A stretch of 64,000 nucleotides of DNA from CBFHOS01 sp965657645 (GTDB lineage Bacteria > Pseudomonadota > Alphaproteobacteria > Puniceispirillales > Puniceispirillaceae): the NCBI GenBank assembly GCA_965657645.1, contig CBFHOS010000003.1, positions 44,699 to 108,698 on the forward strand, written 5' to 3'. The notes under the pieces are model-generated. The model did no database searches and was not told where the DNA came from. It was given only the letters and a program-made list of their open reading frames with translations. Position numbers and translations under genes: made by a program. Positions 1 through 8,559 of this stretch are shown here, piece by piece (position 1 is the stretch's first letter; each line of letters opens with the position of its first letter).

Positions 1-1423
1 GGGCGAATAGACTAGCCGCATTATTGCTCAGGATCGGCGTCATAGTCTGGCGCGTCATATGGAACCGCATCACCCCATCTGGCAGGCGCACAGCTTTATA
101 ATCACCGTCATGATGGCGCACGGTTAATGTGCCTTTGTCGGCCTTATAAAATGGTTCGCTATTGGTTATTACCGGCGATAACGCAAGGCCGAGATCGTCC
201 AGCATCACACGCAGACGGTCAGCGCCAATGGCGTCGATCATCTCAAATGGCCCCCGTTGCCAGTTAAAACCAAGCTTCATCGCATCATCGATATCTTGCG
301 GCGTGCTAGTGACATCGGGGATCAGGCTAGCGGCATAGGCCAGAACACGGGCCAGAACATTTTTTGAAAATTGCGCGTATTTATCATTGCTCGATAATAT
401 CGCATCAAGTGGTTCGCCTCTTGTTGCGCTCGCATTCGCCGCCGCTATCGCCGCGTTTGGCAGGGTTGTTGAGGCAATTTTGTAATCGGCTAGGGGCGTG
501 TTTGGGCCGGTGAGGGGACGGGCCATACGCACCTCATCATCACCAATGGCATAAAAGCCGCCCTTGCCCTTGTCGCCAGTATAACCCTCGGCAATCATCG
601 CCGCGATCATATCGTTCTTGCCGCTAACCGCGTGAAACGCATCATCAGCGGGCAAAGTCGAGGCAAGAGAAATCACCACGTCAGACATCAGATCGACACC
701 GATCAGATCATAAAGACCAAAGACGCCGGTTTTGGGAATGCCCATCGGCCGCCCCATCAACGCATCAGCCTCTTCAACGCTCAACCCACATTTCATCGCT
801 TCATCAATGCCAACCTGCAATGCAAACACGCCAACACGGTTGCCCAGAAAGCCGGGCGTGTCGGCGCATGGCACGACACCTTTGCCAAGAACACGGTCAT
901 TGAAATCGGCTAGCCGGTCAATCACTTCATCGCTGGTTTCCAGCCCGCGCACCAATTCCAACAAGCGCATATAACGCACAGGGTTGAAATAATGGGTGAT
1001 GGCAAACCGCGCTCTAAAGCTGGTGGGCATGTCCTCAACCAACAGGCTGATCGGTATGCTGGAGGTATTCGAGCTAACAATGCAATCATCAAGGATCGTT
1101 TCATCAAGACGTTTATACAGTGCCTTTTTGATGTCGAGGCGTTCCACAACAGCCTCGATAATCCAATCACATGCACCAAGCTTGGCAAAGTCGCCGTCAA
1201 TCGTTCCGGTGGTAATCCGCCCGGCATTTTTCTTGTGCATTAATTGCGGCGGGTCGGATGCGATCAACCGGTCGATGGCTTTTTCGGCAGGTGTTTTATC
1301 CTCGCCATCACGCGCATCAAGATCGAGCAGGAGAACATCAAGACCGGCATTTGCAATCTGCGCGGCGATGCCGCTTCCCATAGTGCCAGCACCAATGACC
1401 GCAATATTTTCAAACTGTTTCAT
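1..1423 (-). CDS. 3-hydroxyacyl-CoA dehydrogenase, C-terminal part outside window
   Basis: NAD-dependent 3-hydroxyacyl-CoA dehydrogenase of beta-oxidation-type pathways, oxidising L-3-hydroxyacyl-CoA to 3-ketoacyl-CoA. About 474 residues are visible. They show the Rossmann motif IGAGTMGSGIA at residues 10-20, the SSNTSSIPIS segment, the catalytic-His region HYFNPVRYM and the second-domain motif TPGFLGNRVG. The coding frame is open to the window edge, so the protein is cut. Its visible length already exceeds a stand-alone dehydrogenase (about 300 residues), and the family of this size normally continues into an enoyl-CoA hydratase domain; that extension is inferred, not seen. ATG at 1421-1423. 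It lies 30 bp after the alpha/beta hydrolase gene on the same strand and may share its transcript. Confidence 0.9.
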   Translation of the reverse strand, partial: MKQFENIAVIGAGTMGSGIAAQIANAGLDVLLLDLDARDGEDKTPAEKAIDRLIASDPPQLMHKKNAGRITTGTIDGDFAKLGACDWIIEAVVERLDIKKALYKRLDETILDDCIVSSNTSSIPISLLVEDMPTSFRARFAITHYFNPVRYMRLLELVRGLETSDEVIDRLADFNDRVLGKGVVPCADTPGFLGNRVGVFALQVGIDEAMKCGLSVEEADALMGRPMGIPKTGVFGLYDLIGVDLMSDVVISLASTLPADDAFHAVSGKNDMIAAMIAEGYTGDKGKGGFYAIGDDEVRMARPLTGPNTPLADYKIASTTLPNAAIAAANASATRGEPLDAILSSNDKYAQFSKNVLARVLAYAASLIPDVTSTPQDIDDAMKLGFNWQRGPFEMIDAIGADRLRVMLDDLGLALSPVITNSEPFYKADKGTLTVRHHDGDYKAVRLPDGVMRFHMTRQTMTPILSNNAASLFA

Positions 1424-1453
1424 GCCGCTTTTCCTAATCTTTATGTTCTGGCG

Positions 1454-2248
1454 CTATTTGCCCAGAAATTCCCGCACAGAATCATTAATCACCATCGGAC
1501 ATTCGGCTGGCAGAAAATGCCCAGCCTGATCAACCATTACCATCTTTGAGCCGGTAATCGCGTCGGCCATTTTCCGACCGAATTTTGCCGGCGTCATACG
1601 GTCACGGCCACCAAGGATGCACAATGTTGGCTGGGTAATCGCCGCCGCCGCGCTGGCGCCATTTTGATAGGCGTTACAGGCATTAAGATCAGCCAGCAAT
1701 GCCGCACGGTTATTGATGTCCATGACTTGGCGTCCATAATCCAGCATCGAATGTCCGGGCTGGGTATTATCGACCATATGCGCGCTAGGTCCGTGGCCCC
1801 AACTCGTCATCATCTTGATTGCCTTTGCCAATGCCTTGTCCGACATATCAACCAGATAGTCGTTTACCGGAATTGCCATCGCCGCACCGATCAGGATCAA
1901 TTCATCAATCCGTGATTTGTGATTGGCCGCTAGTTCCAACGCCGTCAGGCATCCTTGCGAATGACCCATAATCGTGGCGGTTTCCACACCCATAATATCG
2001 AGCAAAGCAATGACCCAATCGGCGGAATCCTCGATGCTGGCCAGTGGTTCACCCTCTGATAGGCCGTGGCCCGGAAAATCGGGTGCCAGAACGTCATAGC
2101 CGCGATGGGCAAGATAACGTGCTTGTAGAACAAAGGTCAGATGGTTCTGGCCACTGCCATGAAGCATCACCAATATTTTGCCCTTTGGGTTAAAGTCGCG
2201 CCCACCAGTGGCGATGTGAATGCGAACACCATTTACGTCTTGCTTCAT
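1454..2248 (-). CDS. Alpha/beta hydrolase fold protein
   Basis: 264 residues, a normal length for a single-domain alpha/beta hydrolase. The catalytic triad is visible: nucleophile Ser97 in GHSQG, acid Asp216 in LGGRDRMTP and His244 in DQAGHFLPAE. The oxyanion-hole segment is LHGSGQNH near residue 29, and PDFPGHGLS is the typical following loop. There is no signal peptide, so it is cytoplasmic. It starts 5 bp after the metY stop and precedes the acyl-CoA dehydrogenase gene, so the three are probably co-transcribed. The substrate cannot be read from the sequence; an ester or ring-cleavage hydrolase role in the neighbouring catabolic block is only a guess. Confidence 0.85.
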   Translation of the reverse strand: MKQDVNGVRIHIATGGRDFNPKGKILVMLHGSGQNHLTFVLQARYLAHRGYDVLAPDFPGHGLSEGEPLASIEDSADWVIALLDIMGVETATIMGHSQGCLTALELAANHKSRIDELILIGAAMAIPVNDYLVDMSDKALAKAIKMMTSWGHGPSAHMVDNTQPGHSMLDYGRQVMDINNRAALLADLNACNAYQNGASAAAAITQPTLCILGGRDRMTPAKFGRKMADAITGSKMVMVDQAGHFLPAECPMVINDSVREFLGK

Positions 2249-2253
2249 AATGG

Positions 2254-3552
2254 CTAGCCCTTCCTAACGCGTGCGGCGGCCTTAAAGCCTTGCTCGAAAT
2301 CAGCAGTAATATCATCGATATCCTCAAGACCAACCGACAGGCGGATCATGTCATCAGACAGGCCGCCTTCCAGCATCGCCTCGGCAGAGATATGCGAATG
2401 GGTTGTGCTAGCAGGGTGAATAACGAGGGTTTTTGCATCGCCGACATTGGCTAGATGCGAGGCCAGATCAACAGACTCAATAAAGGCCTTGCCAGCTTCG
2501 CGCCCGCCCTTTAGGCCAAACACAATGATCGAGCCAGCCCCTTTAGGCAGCATCTTTTTGACCAATTCATGGCTTGGATGTGACGGCAACATTGGATGGC
2601 GCACCCATTCAACCGCCTCATGCCCGTCAAGAAATTTGAGCATCGCGGCGGTGTTGTCCATATGGCGTTGCATGCGCAGAGGCAGGGTTTCAATGCCCTG
2701 CAGAATATGAAACGCATTCATTGGTGCCATTGATGGACCAAAATTATACATGCCTTCAGCACGGAATTTTGCGGTAAAGGCGGCTGGGCCAAATTCCTCG
2801 TAGAAATTGATGTCATTCATCGCATAATGCGGACCAGCGATGGTTGGGAATTTATCTGACTGGCCCCAATCGAAATTGCCACCATCGACAACCGCGCCGC
2901 CAATGGCGATGCCATGTCCGCCCATCCATTTGGTCAATGAGTGGATGATGATATTCGCGCCAAGTTCGATCGGCCGCAATAACCATGGGGTGTTGAATGT
3001 GCAATCAAGCATGAGGGGAACGCCAGCTTCCTTGGTGATCGCCGCGACTGCCGCCACGTCCATTACGTCAAGACCGGGATTGCCGATCACCTCGCCAAAG
3101 ACGATTTTGGTATTTGGCTGGATTGCCGCCTTGATGGCGTCCAGATCGTCCGGTGCAACAAATGTCGCGGTAATGCCAAATCGTGGGAGGGTGTTTTCTA
3201 GCAAATTGATATTCGCGCCATACATCCGTGATGACGCAACAATATGATCGCCGGATGAACAGATCGTCATAATCGCGGTGGTTAGTGCCGCCATGCCCGA
3301 TGCGGTACAGGTCGCGGCAACACCGCGATCAAGCGCGGCAACACGTTGTTCCAACACGGCAACAGTGGGATTGGAAATGCGGGTATAGAGATGCCCACCA
3401 ATTTCCATATTATACAAAGCGGCGGCGTGTTCACTATCCTTGAAAACATAGCTCGTCGTCTGGTGGATCGGGACCGCGCGTGATCCGTGGCGCTCGTCCG
3501 GAACATGCCCTGCATGCAGGCTCAATGTATCAAATTTATAATCGCCGCTCAT
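2254..3552 (-). CDS. metY: O-acetylhomoserine sulfhydrylase (Cys/Met PLP enzyme)
   Basis: PLP-dependent enzyme that makes homocysteine from O-acetylhomoserine and sulfide in direct-sulfuration methionine synthesis. At 432 residues it has the long MetY-type length rather than the roughly 390-400 residues of MetB/MetC. Seen: the N-terminal DTLSLHAGHVPDE start typical of MetY, the cofactor Asp183 in LDCTFNTPW, and the Schiff-base lysine K208 in HSLTKWMGGHG. The C-terminal segment STTHSHISAEAM and the end RLSVGLEDIDDI also match the family. The upstream 133 bp were inspected for a SAM-II-type riboswitch and none was recognised. It is followed at 5 bp by the hydrolase gene. Confidence 0.93.
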   Translation of the reverse strand: MSGDYKFDTLSLHAGHVPDERHGSRAVPIHQTTSYVFKDSEHAAALYNMEIGGHLYTRISNPTVAVLEQRVAALDRGVAATCTASGMAALTTAIMTICSSGDHIVASSRMYGANINLLENTLPRFGITATFVAPDDLDAIKAAIQPNTKIVFGEVIGNPGLDVMDVAAVAAITKEAGVPLMLDCTFNTPWLLRPIELGANIIIHSLTKWMGGHGIAIGGAVVDGGNFDWGQSDKFPTIAGPHYAMNDINFYEEFGPAAFTAKFRAEGMYNFGPSMAPMNAFHILQGIETLPLRMQRHMDNTAAMLKFLDGHEAVEWVRHPMLPSHPSHELVKKMLPKGAGSIIVFGLKGGREAGKAFIESVDLASHLANVGDAKTLVIHPASTTHSHISAEAMLEGGLSDDMIRLSVGLEDIDDITADFEQGFKAAARVRKG

Positions 3553-3685
3553 GCTGTTGCCCTTTGGTGTTGTGCGTTAAAATAGCTGGTCGGTACCTTG
3601 CTCGTTTTTGCCGTGTTCGCCTGTGTAAGTCAATCGCCGGACACGCTGGGCGCAGTGCATATCTTATAATCATTGCTCCACATCA

Positions 3686-4705
3686 TCATGGAACAGGATT
3701 AAAAATAGCCACTCCATCAACCGATGTCCGCTCCATGATGCCGCGCGTCACCAGATGATTGAGATGGGCGCGGGCCTCACAGCTAGCAAAATAAACTTCA
3801 TGATCTGTCAATTCAAAGGGAAACAGCGCCGCCATCGCCGTGGCAGTTGATAATGGCTGGCCCGCTTCCACTAGTCGATTGAGGCGCTTTTCATGATGTG
3901 CGATCAATTGGCGGGCGCGAATGCCGCCGCCATAATAAGGCCAGTCATGTCCCGACACGATTAGCCAATCAGATCCCATATCACTCATGCCCTGAAGATA
4001 GGTGAGGTAACTGGCCAGAACATCCTCATCCAGATTGCCATAGCCAACCGAAATATTGGGCGAAATCCGCGGCAGTAGAAAATCAACACCGATATATATC
4101 TGACGCGCATGATCACTAAGGCTCATATGGCCGGGCGAGTGACCAGCGTCAAAGCGTACTGTAAAACTGCCATGTTTGGTTTTGAATTCATGACCAGCCG
4201 GAACAATCGTGACGGGCGGCAAGTCACCAACCAGCGTACGATAATAATTACCGCCCTCATATGCCCGCGCCACGGTATCCGCATCCAGCCCGAAATTTGC
4301 ATAGGCATTGCCTGCGCGATTGCCTGCCGCCGCCGCCGAATGGCCGAGCATCATTGTTGCCATATCATGTTCGATTGCGCCCATATAAATGGGGGCACCG
4401 GTAAGGGCGGCTAGCGTACCGGCATAGCCAACATGATCAGCGTGATGGTGCGAGACTATAATGCCCGCGATCGGTTTGCCCGCTAGCGGTCCATCCAGCA
4501 TCGGCGGCCATTGTTCGGCGTTGCTATCGGTGTTTATCCCGCAATCGAGCAACAGCCAGCCCGCATCAGTGTCGAGCGCATATAGGTTGATATGGTTTAG
4601 GCGAAAGGGAAGGGTGAAACGGATCCAATATAGATCATCCGCCAATGGCGTCATCTGGCCAGCGGCAGGCGGGTCTATATCCAAAGGTGTCATCGTTTCT
4701 GTCAT
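3686..4705 (-). CDS. Metallo-beta-lactamase fold hydrolase
   Basis: 339 residues with the binuclear-metal motif HxHxDH at residues 86-91 (HHHADH), a further metal His in DAGHSPGHMSL, the bridging Asp in IGVDFLLPR and SGHDWPYYGGG. The C-terminal third (HEKRLNRLVEAG, then LTDHEVYFASCEARAHLNHL) resembles the winged-helix-like tail of the family related to LACTB2 and glyoxalase II-like hydrolases. The likely role is thioester or lactone hydrolysis in the cytoplasm; the substrate is unknown. It is the gene before metY on the same strand, separated by 133 bp. The start ATG at 4703-4705 gives a normal N-terminus. Confidence 0.87.
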   Translation of the reverse strand: MTETMTPLDIDPPAAGQMTPLADDLYWIRFTLPFRLNHINLYALDTDAGWLLLDCGINTDSNAEQWPPMLDGPLAGKPIAGIIVSHHHADHVGYAGTLAALTGAPIYMGAIEHDMATMMLGHSAAAAGNRAGNAYANFGLDADTVARAYEGGNYYRTLVGDLPPVTIVPAGHEFKTKHGSFTVRFDAGHSPGHMSLSDHARQIYIGVDFLLPRISPNISVGYGNLDEDVLASYLTYLQGMSDMGSDWLIVSGHDWPYYGGGIRARQLIAHHEKRLNRLVEAGQPLSTATAMAALFPFELTDHEVYFASCEARAHLNHLVTRGIMERTSVDGVAIFNPVP

Positions 4706-4769
4706 CAGGCGTTATGTCCTCTTGCTCTTAGGCCCCATAATATAAACCGGCACAAAGCCATCTTACGCA

Positions 4770-5234
4770 TTAAGATATAGGGGCAAAGCCGCATTGTCGC
4801 CATGCCTCGTATGTGACAATTGATACAGCATTACTAAGGTTTAGCGACCGGTTACCCGCCAGCATTGGCAAAGCGAGCTTTTCATCAGCCGACAAGCGGT
4901 CATGAATATAATCGGGAAGGCCGGTGGTCTCTGCCCCAAACAGCAACGCATCCCCCGCGGCAAATTGGGCGTCGGTATAGGTGCGCGTGGCAAATTTGGT
5001 AATCGCAAAAAGCCGTGGATGATCGAGTGCGGCGAGGCATTCATCCAGATCGTCATATTGGCTAACCAAGGCCATATCTCGGTAATCCAGCCCCGCGCGG
5101 CGGCAGGATTTTTCATCAAGGTCAAATCCCAATGGCCGGATCAAATGTAGCCGTGCCCCGCAATTGGCGCATAGCCGGATGATATTTCCGGTGTTCGGCG
5201 GTATTTGCGGGGTGAATAGAATGATGTTGAACAT
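4770..5234 (-). CDS. trmL: tRNA (cytidine/uridine(34)-2'-O)-methyltransferase TrmL
   Basis: SPOUT-class methyltransferase that 2'-O-methylates the wobble base of tRNA-Leu. At 154 residues it has the usual TrmL length. Family motifs are in order: the start MFNIILFTPQIPPNTGNIIR, then GARLHLIRPLGF, LFGAETTGLPD and the knot segment RSLNLSNAVSIVTYEAW. A longer frame opens at 5300, but the conserved N-terminus begins at the ATG at 5232-5234, so that start is used. It stands between the FAH-family gene and the metallo-hydrolase gene. It is a tRNA-modification gene inside a catabolic block and probably only a neighbour by position. Confidence 0.93.
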   Translation of the reverse strand: MFNIILFTPQIPPNTGNIIRLCANCGARLHLIRPLGFDLDEKSCRRAGLDYRDMALVSQYDDLDECLAALDHPRLFAITKFATRTYTDAQFAAGDALLFGAETTGLPDYIHDRLSADEKLALPMLAGNRSLNLSNAVSIVTYEAWRQCGFAPIS

Positions 5235-5327
5235 GAATTGCCCTTGGGTTTCAGATTGCCCCCATGATAGGCCGGAGGCAGGGCGCGGTGAAAGCGTCAA
5301 TCACCATAATAGGCCATCATAATCGGA

Positions 5328-6344
5328 CTATTGGTCCGATTTCTCGACTATTTGTTCAATTCGGCCAAAAATACTGGCGCCATCATCATCATGCATTTCA
5401 ATGCCAACCTTGTCGCCAAACGCCATAAACGGCGTTTTAGGGGCGCCGTCATTGATCGTTTCGACCATGCGAATTTCGGCAAGGCATGAATAACCGCGGC
5501 CACCCATCGCAATCGGGCTACCCGGGCTACCATCATCATTCTTGTTGGAAATCGTGCCAGAGCCGATAATCGTGCCCGCCCCAAGATTGCGCGACTTGGC
5601 GGCATGGGCAATGAGATCGGCCAACGAAAAGGTCATATCTTTGCCAGCATCCGCACGGCCAAGCGGAATGTCGTTCAAATCAACTTCCATCACGCGGTGT
5701 AATATTGCGCCGCGCCATGCGTCACCAAGCTCGTCAGGGGTGACGGCAACCGGCGAAAAGGCAGTTGATGGCTTGGATTGGAAAAAGCCAAAGCCCTTGG
5801 CCAGTTCAGCAGGAATAAGCCCGCGCAGAGACACATCATTAACCAGCATCACGAGCTTTATGTGGTCCAGCGCATTATCGGCACTAACCCCCATTGCAAC
5901 ATCATCGGTGACGATTGCAATCTCGGCCTCCATATCAATGCCCCAGCTAGTATCGGGTAGGCTAATGGGGCCGCGTGGTGGGTAGAAATCATCCGACCCG
6001 CCTTGATACATCAGGGGATCTACCCAAAAACTATCGGGAACTGAGACGCCGCGGGCTTTTCGAACCAATTCCACATGATTGACATAGGCCGAGCCGTCCG
6101 CCCATTGATAAGCGCGGGGCAGGGGCGAATGCGCCTTTGTCTGATCAAATGGCTCTCCGGCAATCGCGCCGCTTTCCAACTGGTCAAACAGCGCGGTTAA
6201 TTTAGGTGCGGAAACCGACCAGCTATCGAGCGCCTGTTGCATAGTGGCGGCAACGGAGCCAGCGGAGACGTAACGGCTAAGATCACGCGAGACAACAACC
6301 AATGCGCCGTCGCGGGTATCGTTCATCAGGCTTGCTAATTTCAT
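5328..6344 (-). CDS. Fumarylacetoacetate hydrolase family protein
   Basis: 338-residue FAH-superfamily enzyme. The metal-binding acidic residues are visible as Glu139 and Glu141 in GIDMEAEIA and Asp170 in MLVNDVSLRG. It follows hmgA by 8 bp on the same strand, so it most likely cleaves fumarylacetoacetate (or maleylacetoacetate-derived product) to fumarate and acetoacetate, the last step of tyrosine/homogentisate degradation. That assignment rests on family plus neighbourhood. Eukaryotic-type FAH is about 420 residues, while this shorter form is common beside bacterial hmgA. No maleylacetoacetate isomerase gene is visible in the window. Confidence 0.88.
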   Translation of the reverse strand: MKLASLMNDTRDGALVVVSRDLSRYVSAGSVAATMQQALDSWSVSAPKLTALFDQLESGAIAGEPFDQTKAHSPLPRAYQWADGSAYVNHVELVRKARGVSVPDSFWVDPLMYQGGSDDFYPPRGPISLPDTSWGIDMEAEIAIVTDDVAMGVSADNALDHIKLVMLVNDVSLRGLIPAELAKGFGFFQSKPSTAFSPVAVTPDELGDAWRGAILHRVMEVDLNDIPLGRADAGKDMTFSLADLIAHAAKSRNLGAGTIIGSGTISNKNDDGSPGSPIAMGGRGYSCLAEIRMVETINDGAPKTPFMAFGDKVGIEMHDDDGASIFGRIEQIVEKSDQ

Positions 6345-6352
6345 CGGCTATC

Positions 6353-7762
6353 TCACTTCGTTCCGTCGAATTGTTTCTCGATACCATTCCAGCAATCAAT
6401 ATAATCATCCTGAAGTTTGGCACTGGTCGCGGCGAATTTGCTCACTTTTTGCGGGAACCTTGTCTCGAACATAAAGGCCAATGTGTTGGTCATTTTGACT
6501 GGCTTTAGATCAGCGTCAGAGGCTTTGGTAAAGGCATCCGCATCAGGACCGTGCGGCAACATCATATTGTGCAGGCTAGCACCGCCCGGCACAAAGCCCT
6601 CTTCCTTGGCATCATATTGCCCCATGATCAGCCCCATAAATTCGGACATGATGTTGCGGTGATACCATGGCGGGCGGAACGTGTTTTCGGCAACTGACCA
6701 GCGCTCTGGGAAGATCACAAAATCGATATTTGCCGTTCCTACCAACTCCGATGGTGCGGTTAATACGGTGAAGATCGAAGGGTCGGGATGATCAAAGGCG
6801 ATGGCACCAACCGGCGAGAAATTCTTCAGATCATAACAATAGGGCGTGTAATTGCCGTGCCACGCGACCACATCGAGGGGGCTATGGCCCAGCATCGTTT
6901 GGTGGAACCCACCACACCATTTAATCACCAATTCATGCGGCGTGTCGTCATCTTCATAGGCGGCAATCGGGGTTTTGAAATCGCGCGGATTAGCGAGACA
7001 ATTGGCGCCGATTGGCCCGCGGTCGGGCAGGGTGAATTTAGCACCATAATTTTCGCACAGATAACCGCGATAGCCGGGATCATTATTCTGGGCTGTATCG
7101 CCATCAAAGTGGCCAGATATTTTGGCCATCATCCCGCGCGGGATTACCGCTATATCGCCAGGTCCCAACAGCATTTTGCCCATTTCGGTAAATATCTCGA
7201 TTACCCCACGCTCTGGCACAAGCAACATTTCGGCGTCAGCATTGATCAAAACACGGTTCGTCATTGGCTTGGTAAAGGCATATAAATTCGCCGTCATGCC
7301 AAGATGCTGGCGTACATCGCCGGTGCTCGACATGGTTCGCACACCATCGATAAAATCGGTGTCCGTGGACGGCGCCTCAATCGGATCCCACCGATATTGG
7401 CCAAGCGGCAGATCATCCGGATCACCATCAGGTGCAGATTTCCAATGATCAACACCGATCTTGGCAAAGCGGCCATTATGCCGGACGGACGGGCGAATAC
7501 GGTATAGCCAAGAACGCTCGTTGGTTGACCGGGGCGCGGTAAAGGGCGACCCGCTCAGCTGTTCAGCATAGAGACCATAGGGGCATTTCTGCGGGGAGTT
7601 GCGGCCCTGCGGTAGGGCATCAGGCAATGCTTCACTCTCAAAGTCATTGCCAAAGCCGGGCATCATGTCAGCCCATTTTCTGGTGTTATTAGCCTCGGTA
7701 CTTTTATGCGTATTATTCAGAGTGCTGTTTTGATTTTTTTCTTGAGTGCCGGTCATCATCAT
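6353..7762 (-). CDS. hmgA: Homogentisate 1,2-dioxygenase
   Basis: Fe(II) ring-cleaving dioxygenase turning homogentisate into maleylacetoacetate in tyrosine/phenylalanine catabolism. 469 residues. It shows the conserved early block [20 protein letters not shown] and the iron ligands His368 and Glu374 in YHRNIMSEF and His404 in [11 protein letters not shown]. The frame begins with three consecutive ATG codons (7762, 7759, 7756) preceded by a G-rich stretch; the third has the best spacing from it, so the true start may be 7756. The first 30 residues are low-complexity Asn/Thr-rich. It is the first gene of a leftward unit whose promoter overlaps the MarR-type palindrome at 7819-7840, so control by the divergent MarR gene is likely. 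Confidence 0.95.
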   Translation of the reverse strand: MMMTGTQEKNQNSTLNNTHKSTEANNTRKWADMMPGFGNDFESEALPDALPQGRNSPQKCPYGLYAEQLSGSPFTAPRSTNERSWLYRIRPSVRHNGRFAKIGVDHWKSAPDGDPDDLPLGQYRWDPIEAPSTDTDFIDGVRTMSSTGDVRQHLGMTANLYAFTKPMTNRVLINADAEMLLVPERGVIEIFTEMGKMLLGPGDIAVIPRGMMAKISGHFDGDTAQNNDPGYRGYLCENYGAKFTLPDRGPIGANCLANPRDFKTPIAAYEDDDTPHELVIKWCGGFHQTMLGHSPLDVVAWHGNYTPYCYDLKNFSPVGAIAFDHPDPSIFTVLTAPSELVGTANIDFVIFPERWSVAENTFRPPWYHRNIMSEFMGLIMGQYDAKEEGFVPGGASLHNMMLPHGPDADAFTKASDADLKPVKMTNTLAFMFETRFPQKVSKFAATSAKLQDDYIDCWNGIEKQFDGTK

Positions 7763-7802
7763 CCCCCATGCCCGCGATTGGATGCATCGACAATCGCGTT
7801 TC

Positions 7803-7831
7803 TTGACAGTCAGATCATAATCATTTCAAAT
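7803..7831 (+). promoter_or_regulatory. Predicted marR promoter
   Basis: TTGACA (7803-7808) is followed after 17 bp by TCAAAT (7826-7831; four of six matches). It would start transcription about 30 bp before the ATG at 7867. The -10 lies inside the palindrome, consistent with autorepression. Confidence 0.45.
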
Positions 7832-7845
7832 GAAATGATTGTCAA
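7817..7845 (-). promoter_or_regulatory. Predicted hmgA promoter
   Basis: On the minus strand TTGACA (7845-7840) is followed, after 17 bp, by GATTAT (7822-7817). The -35 matches the sigma-70 consensus fully and the -10 matches at four of six positions. The 22-bp palindrome lies across the whole spacer. Confidence 0.55.
7819..7840. promoter_or_regulatory. Palindromic operator between hmgA and marR
   Basis: A perfect inverted repeat with 10-bp arms, AATCATTTCA and TGAAATGATT, separated by AA. Its size and symmetry fit a dimeric winged-helix regulator such as the adjacent MarR protein. It overlaps the predicted promoters in both directions, which suggests one site controls hmgA and represses marR itself. 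Binding is inferred. Confidence 0.7.
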
Positions 7846-7866
7846 TATGCTGATAGATTGAGAATT

Positions 7867-8394
7867 ATGGCTGAGAACAAGCCGAAAGATACGACCAGAG
7901 ATAGCGCTCGCACCCCGGCCATGGCTGATAATGCTGAGGTGAACGATGATTTGATCGATCTGGATCAATTTTTGCCATATCGCGCAACGCGGTTGGCGGC
8001 GAAGCTATCAAAGATTCTGGCGGCCCATTATCAACAGGAATTTGACGTTTCGGTAACGCAATGGCGTGTTCTGGTCCATCTTACCCAGCAATCACACATT
8101 TCCATTCGCGATATCTTTGATCGTGTGGATATGGATCGGGCGCGGGTTACGCGTGCGGTGCAACAGCTCGAGGCGCGGCATCTCGTCACGAAAGACGCCA
8201 ATCAAGATGACCGGCGCTTGCTACGCCTCGCGCTTACGGACAAAGGGCACGCGTTGGCTGGTGAGCTTGCGGCGATTGCGCTTTCCTTTGAAGAACAGCT
8301 TTTCGCCGGCATTAATGCTGATTCGCGATCACAGCTGTTGGACTTGATCGATCAGCTAGAAGAAAACCTCTTTTCCATGCCGGCAATTCATTAG
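7867..8394 (+). CDS. MarR-family transcriptional regulator
   Basis: 175-residue winged helix-turn-helix regulator. The recognition region reads IFDRVDMDRARVTRAVQQLEA, and the wing carries the family motif DDRRLLRLALTDKG. The N-terminal 35 residues are a polar extension. A TTG nine bases upstream (7858) is in frame, but the ATG at 7867 is preferred. It is divergent from hmgA with a palindrome between, so it probably regulates homogentisate degradation in response to an aromatic ligand, as many MarR proteins do. This is inferred from gene order and the operator. Confidence 0.9.
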   Translation: MAENKPKDTTRDSARTPAMADNAEVNDDLIDLDQFLPYRATRLAAKLSKILAAHYQQEFDVSVTQWRVLVHLTQQSHISIRDIFDRVDMDRARVTRAVQQLEARHLVTKDANQDDRRLLRLALTDKGHALAGELAAIALSFEEQLFAGINADSRSQLLDLIDQLEENLFSMPAIH

Positions 8395-8559
8395 AAATTA
8401 CTAAAGAATTATTAACTAATCCTAAATTTAGTAATTTATTAATTTAATTAACAAAAATGGGAATTAAAAAACCATAAAGATAGCCGCCGTTTACGAAAAA
8501 TTAGGATGTCTCGCAGTAATCTGACCGCATCGAAACAGTAACGGTTGTGCGAGTAAGAA
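8395..8559. other. AT-rich spacer before the type I secretion genes
   Basis: The first 90 bp (about 8395-8485) are strongly A+T-rich (runs of TTAATTAA-like sequence) compared with the flanking genes. I see no hairpin with a T-run and no clear -35/-10 pair. It probably contains the promoter for the secretion operon. Confidence 0.5.

Noticed and set aside
632..1549. Several plus-strand open frames
   Set aside because: They lie antisense to the 3-hydroxyacyl-CoA dehydrogenase and hydrolase genes, whose motifs and frame are clear.
3553..3685. Possible SAM-II or SAM/SAH riboswitch before metY
   Set aside because: A GGAGCAATG word on the coding strand looked suggestive, but the conserved core and the pseudoknot of those classes could not be found.
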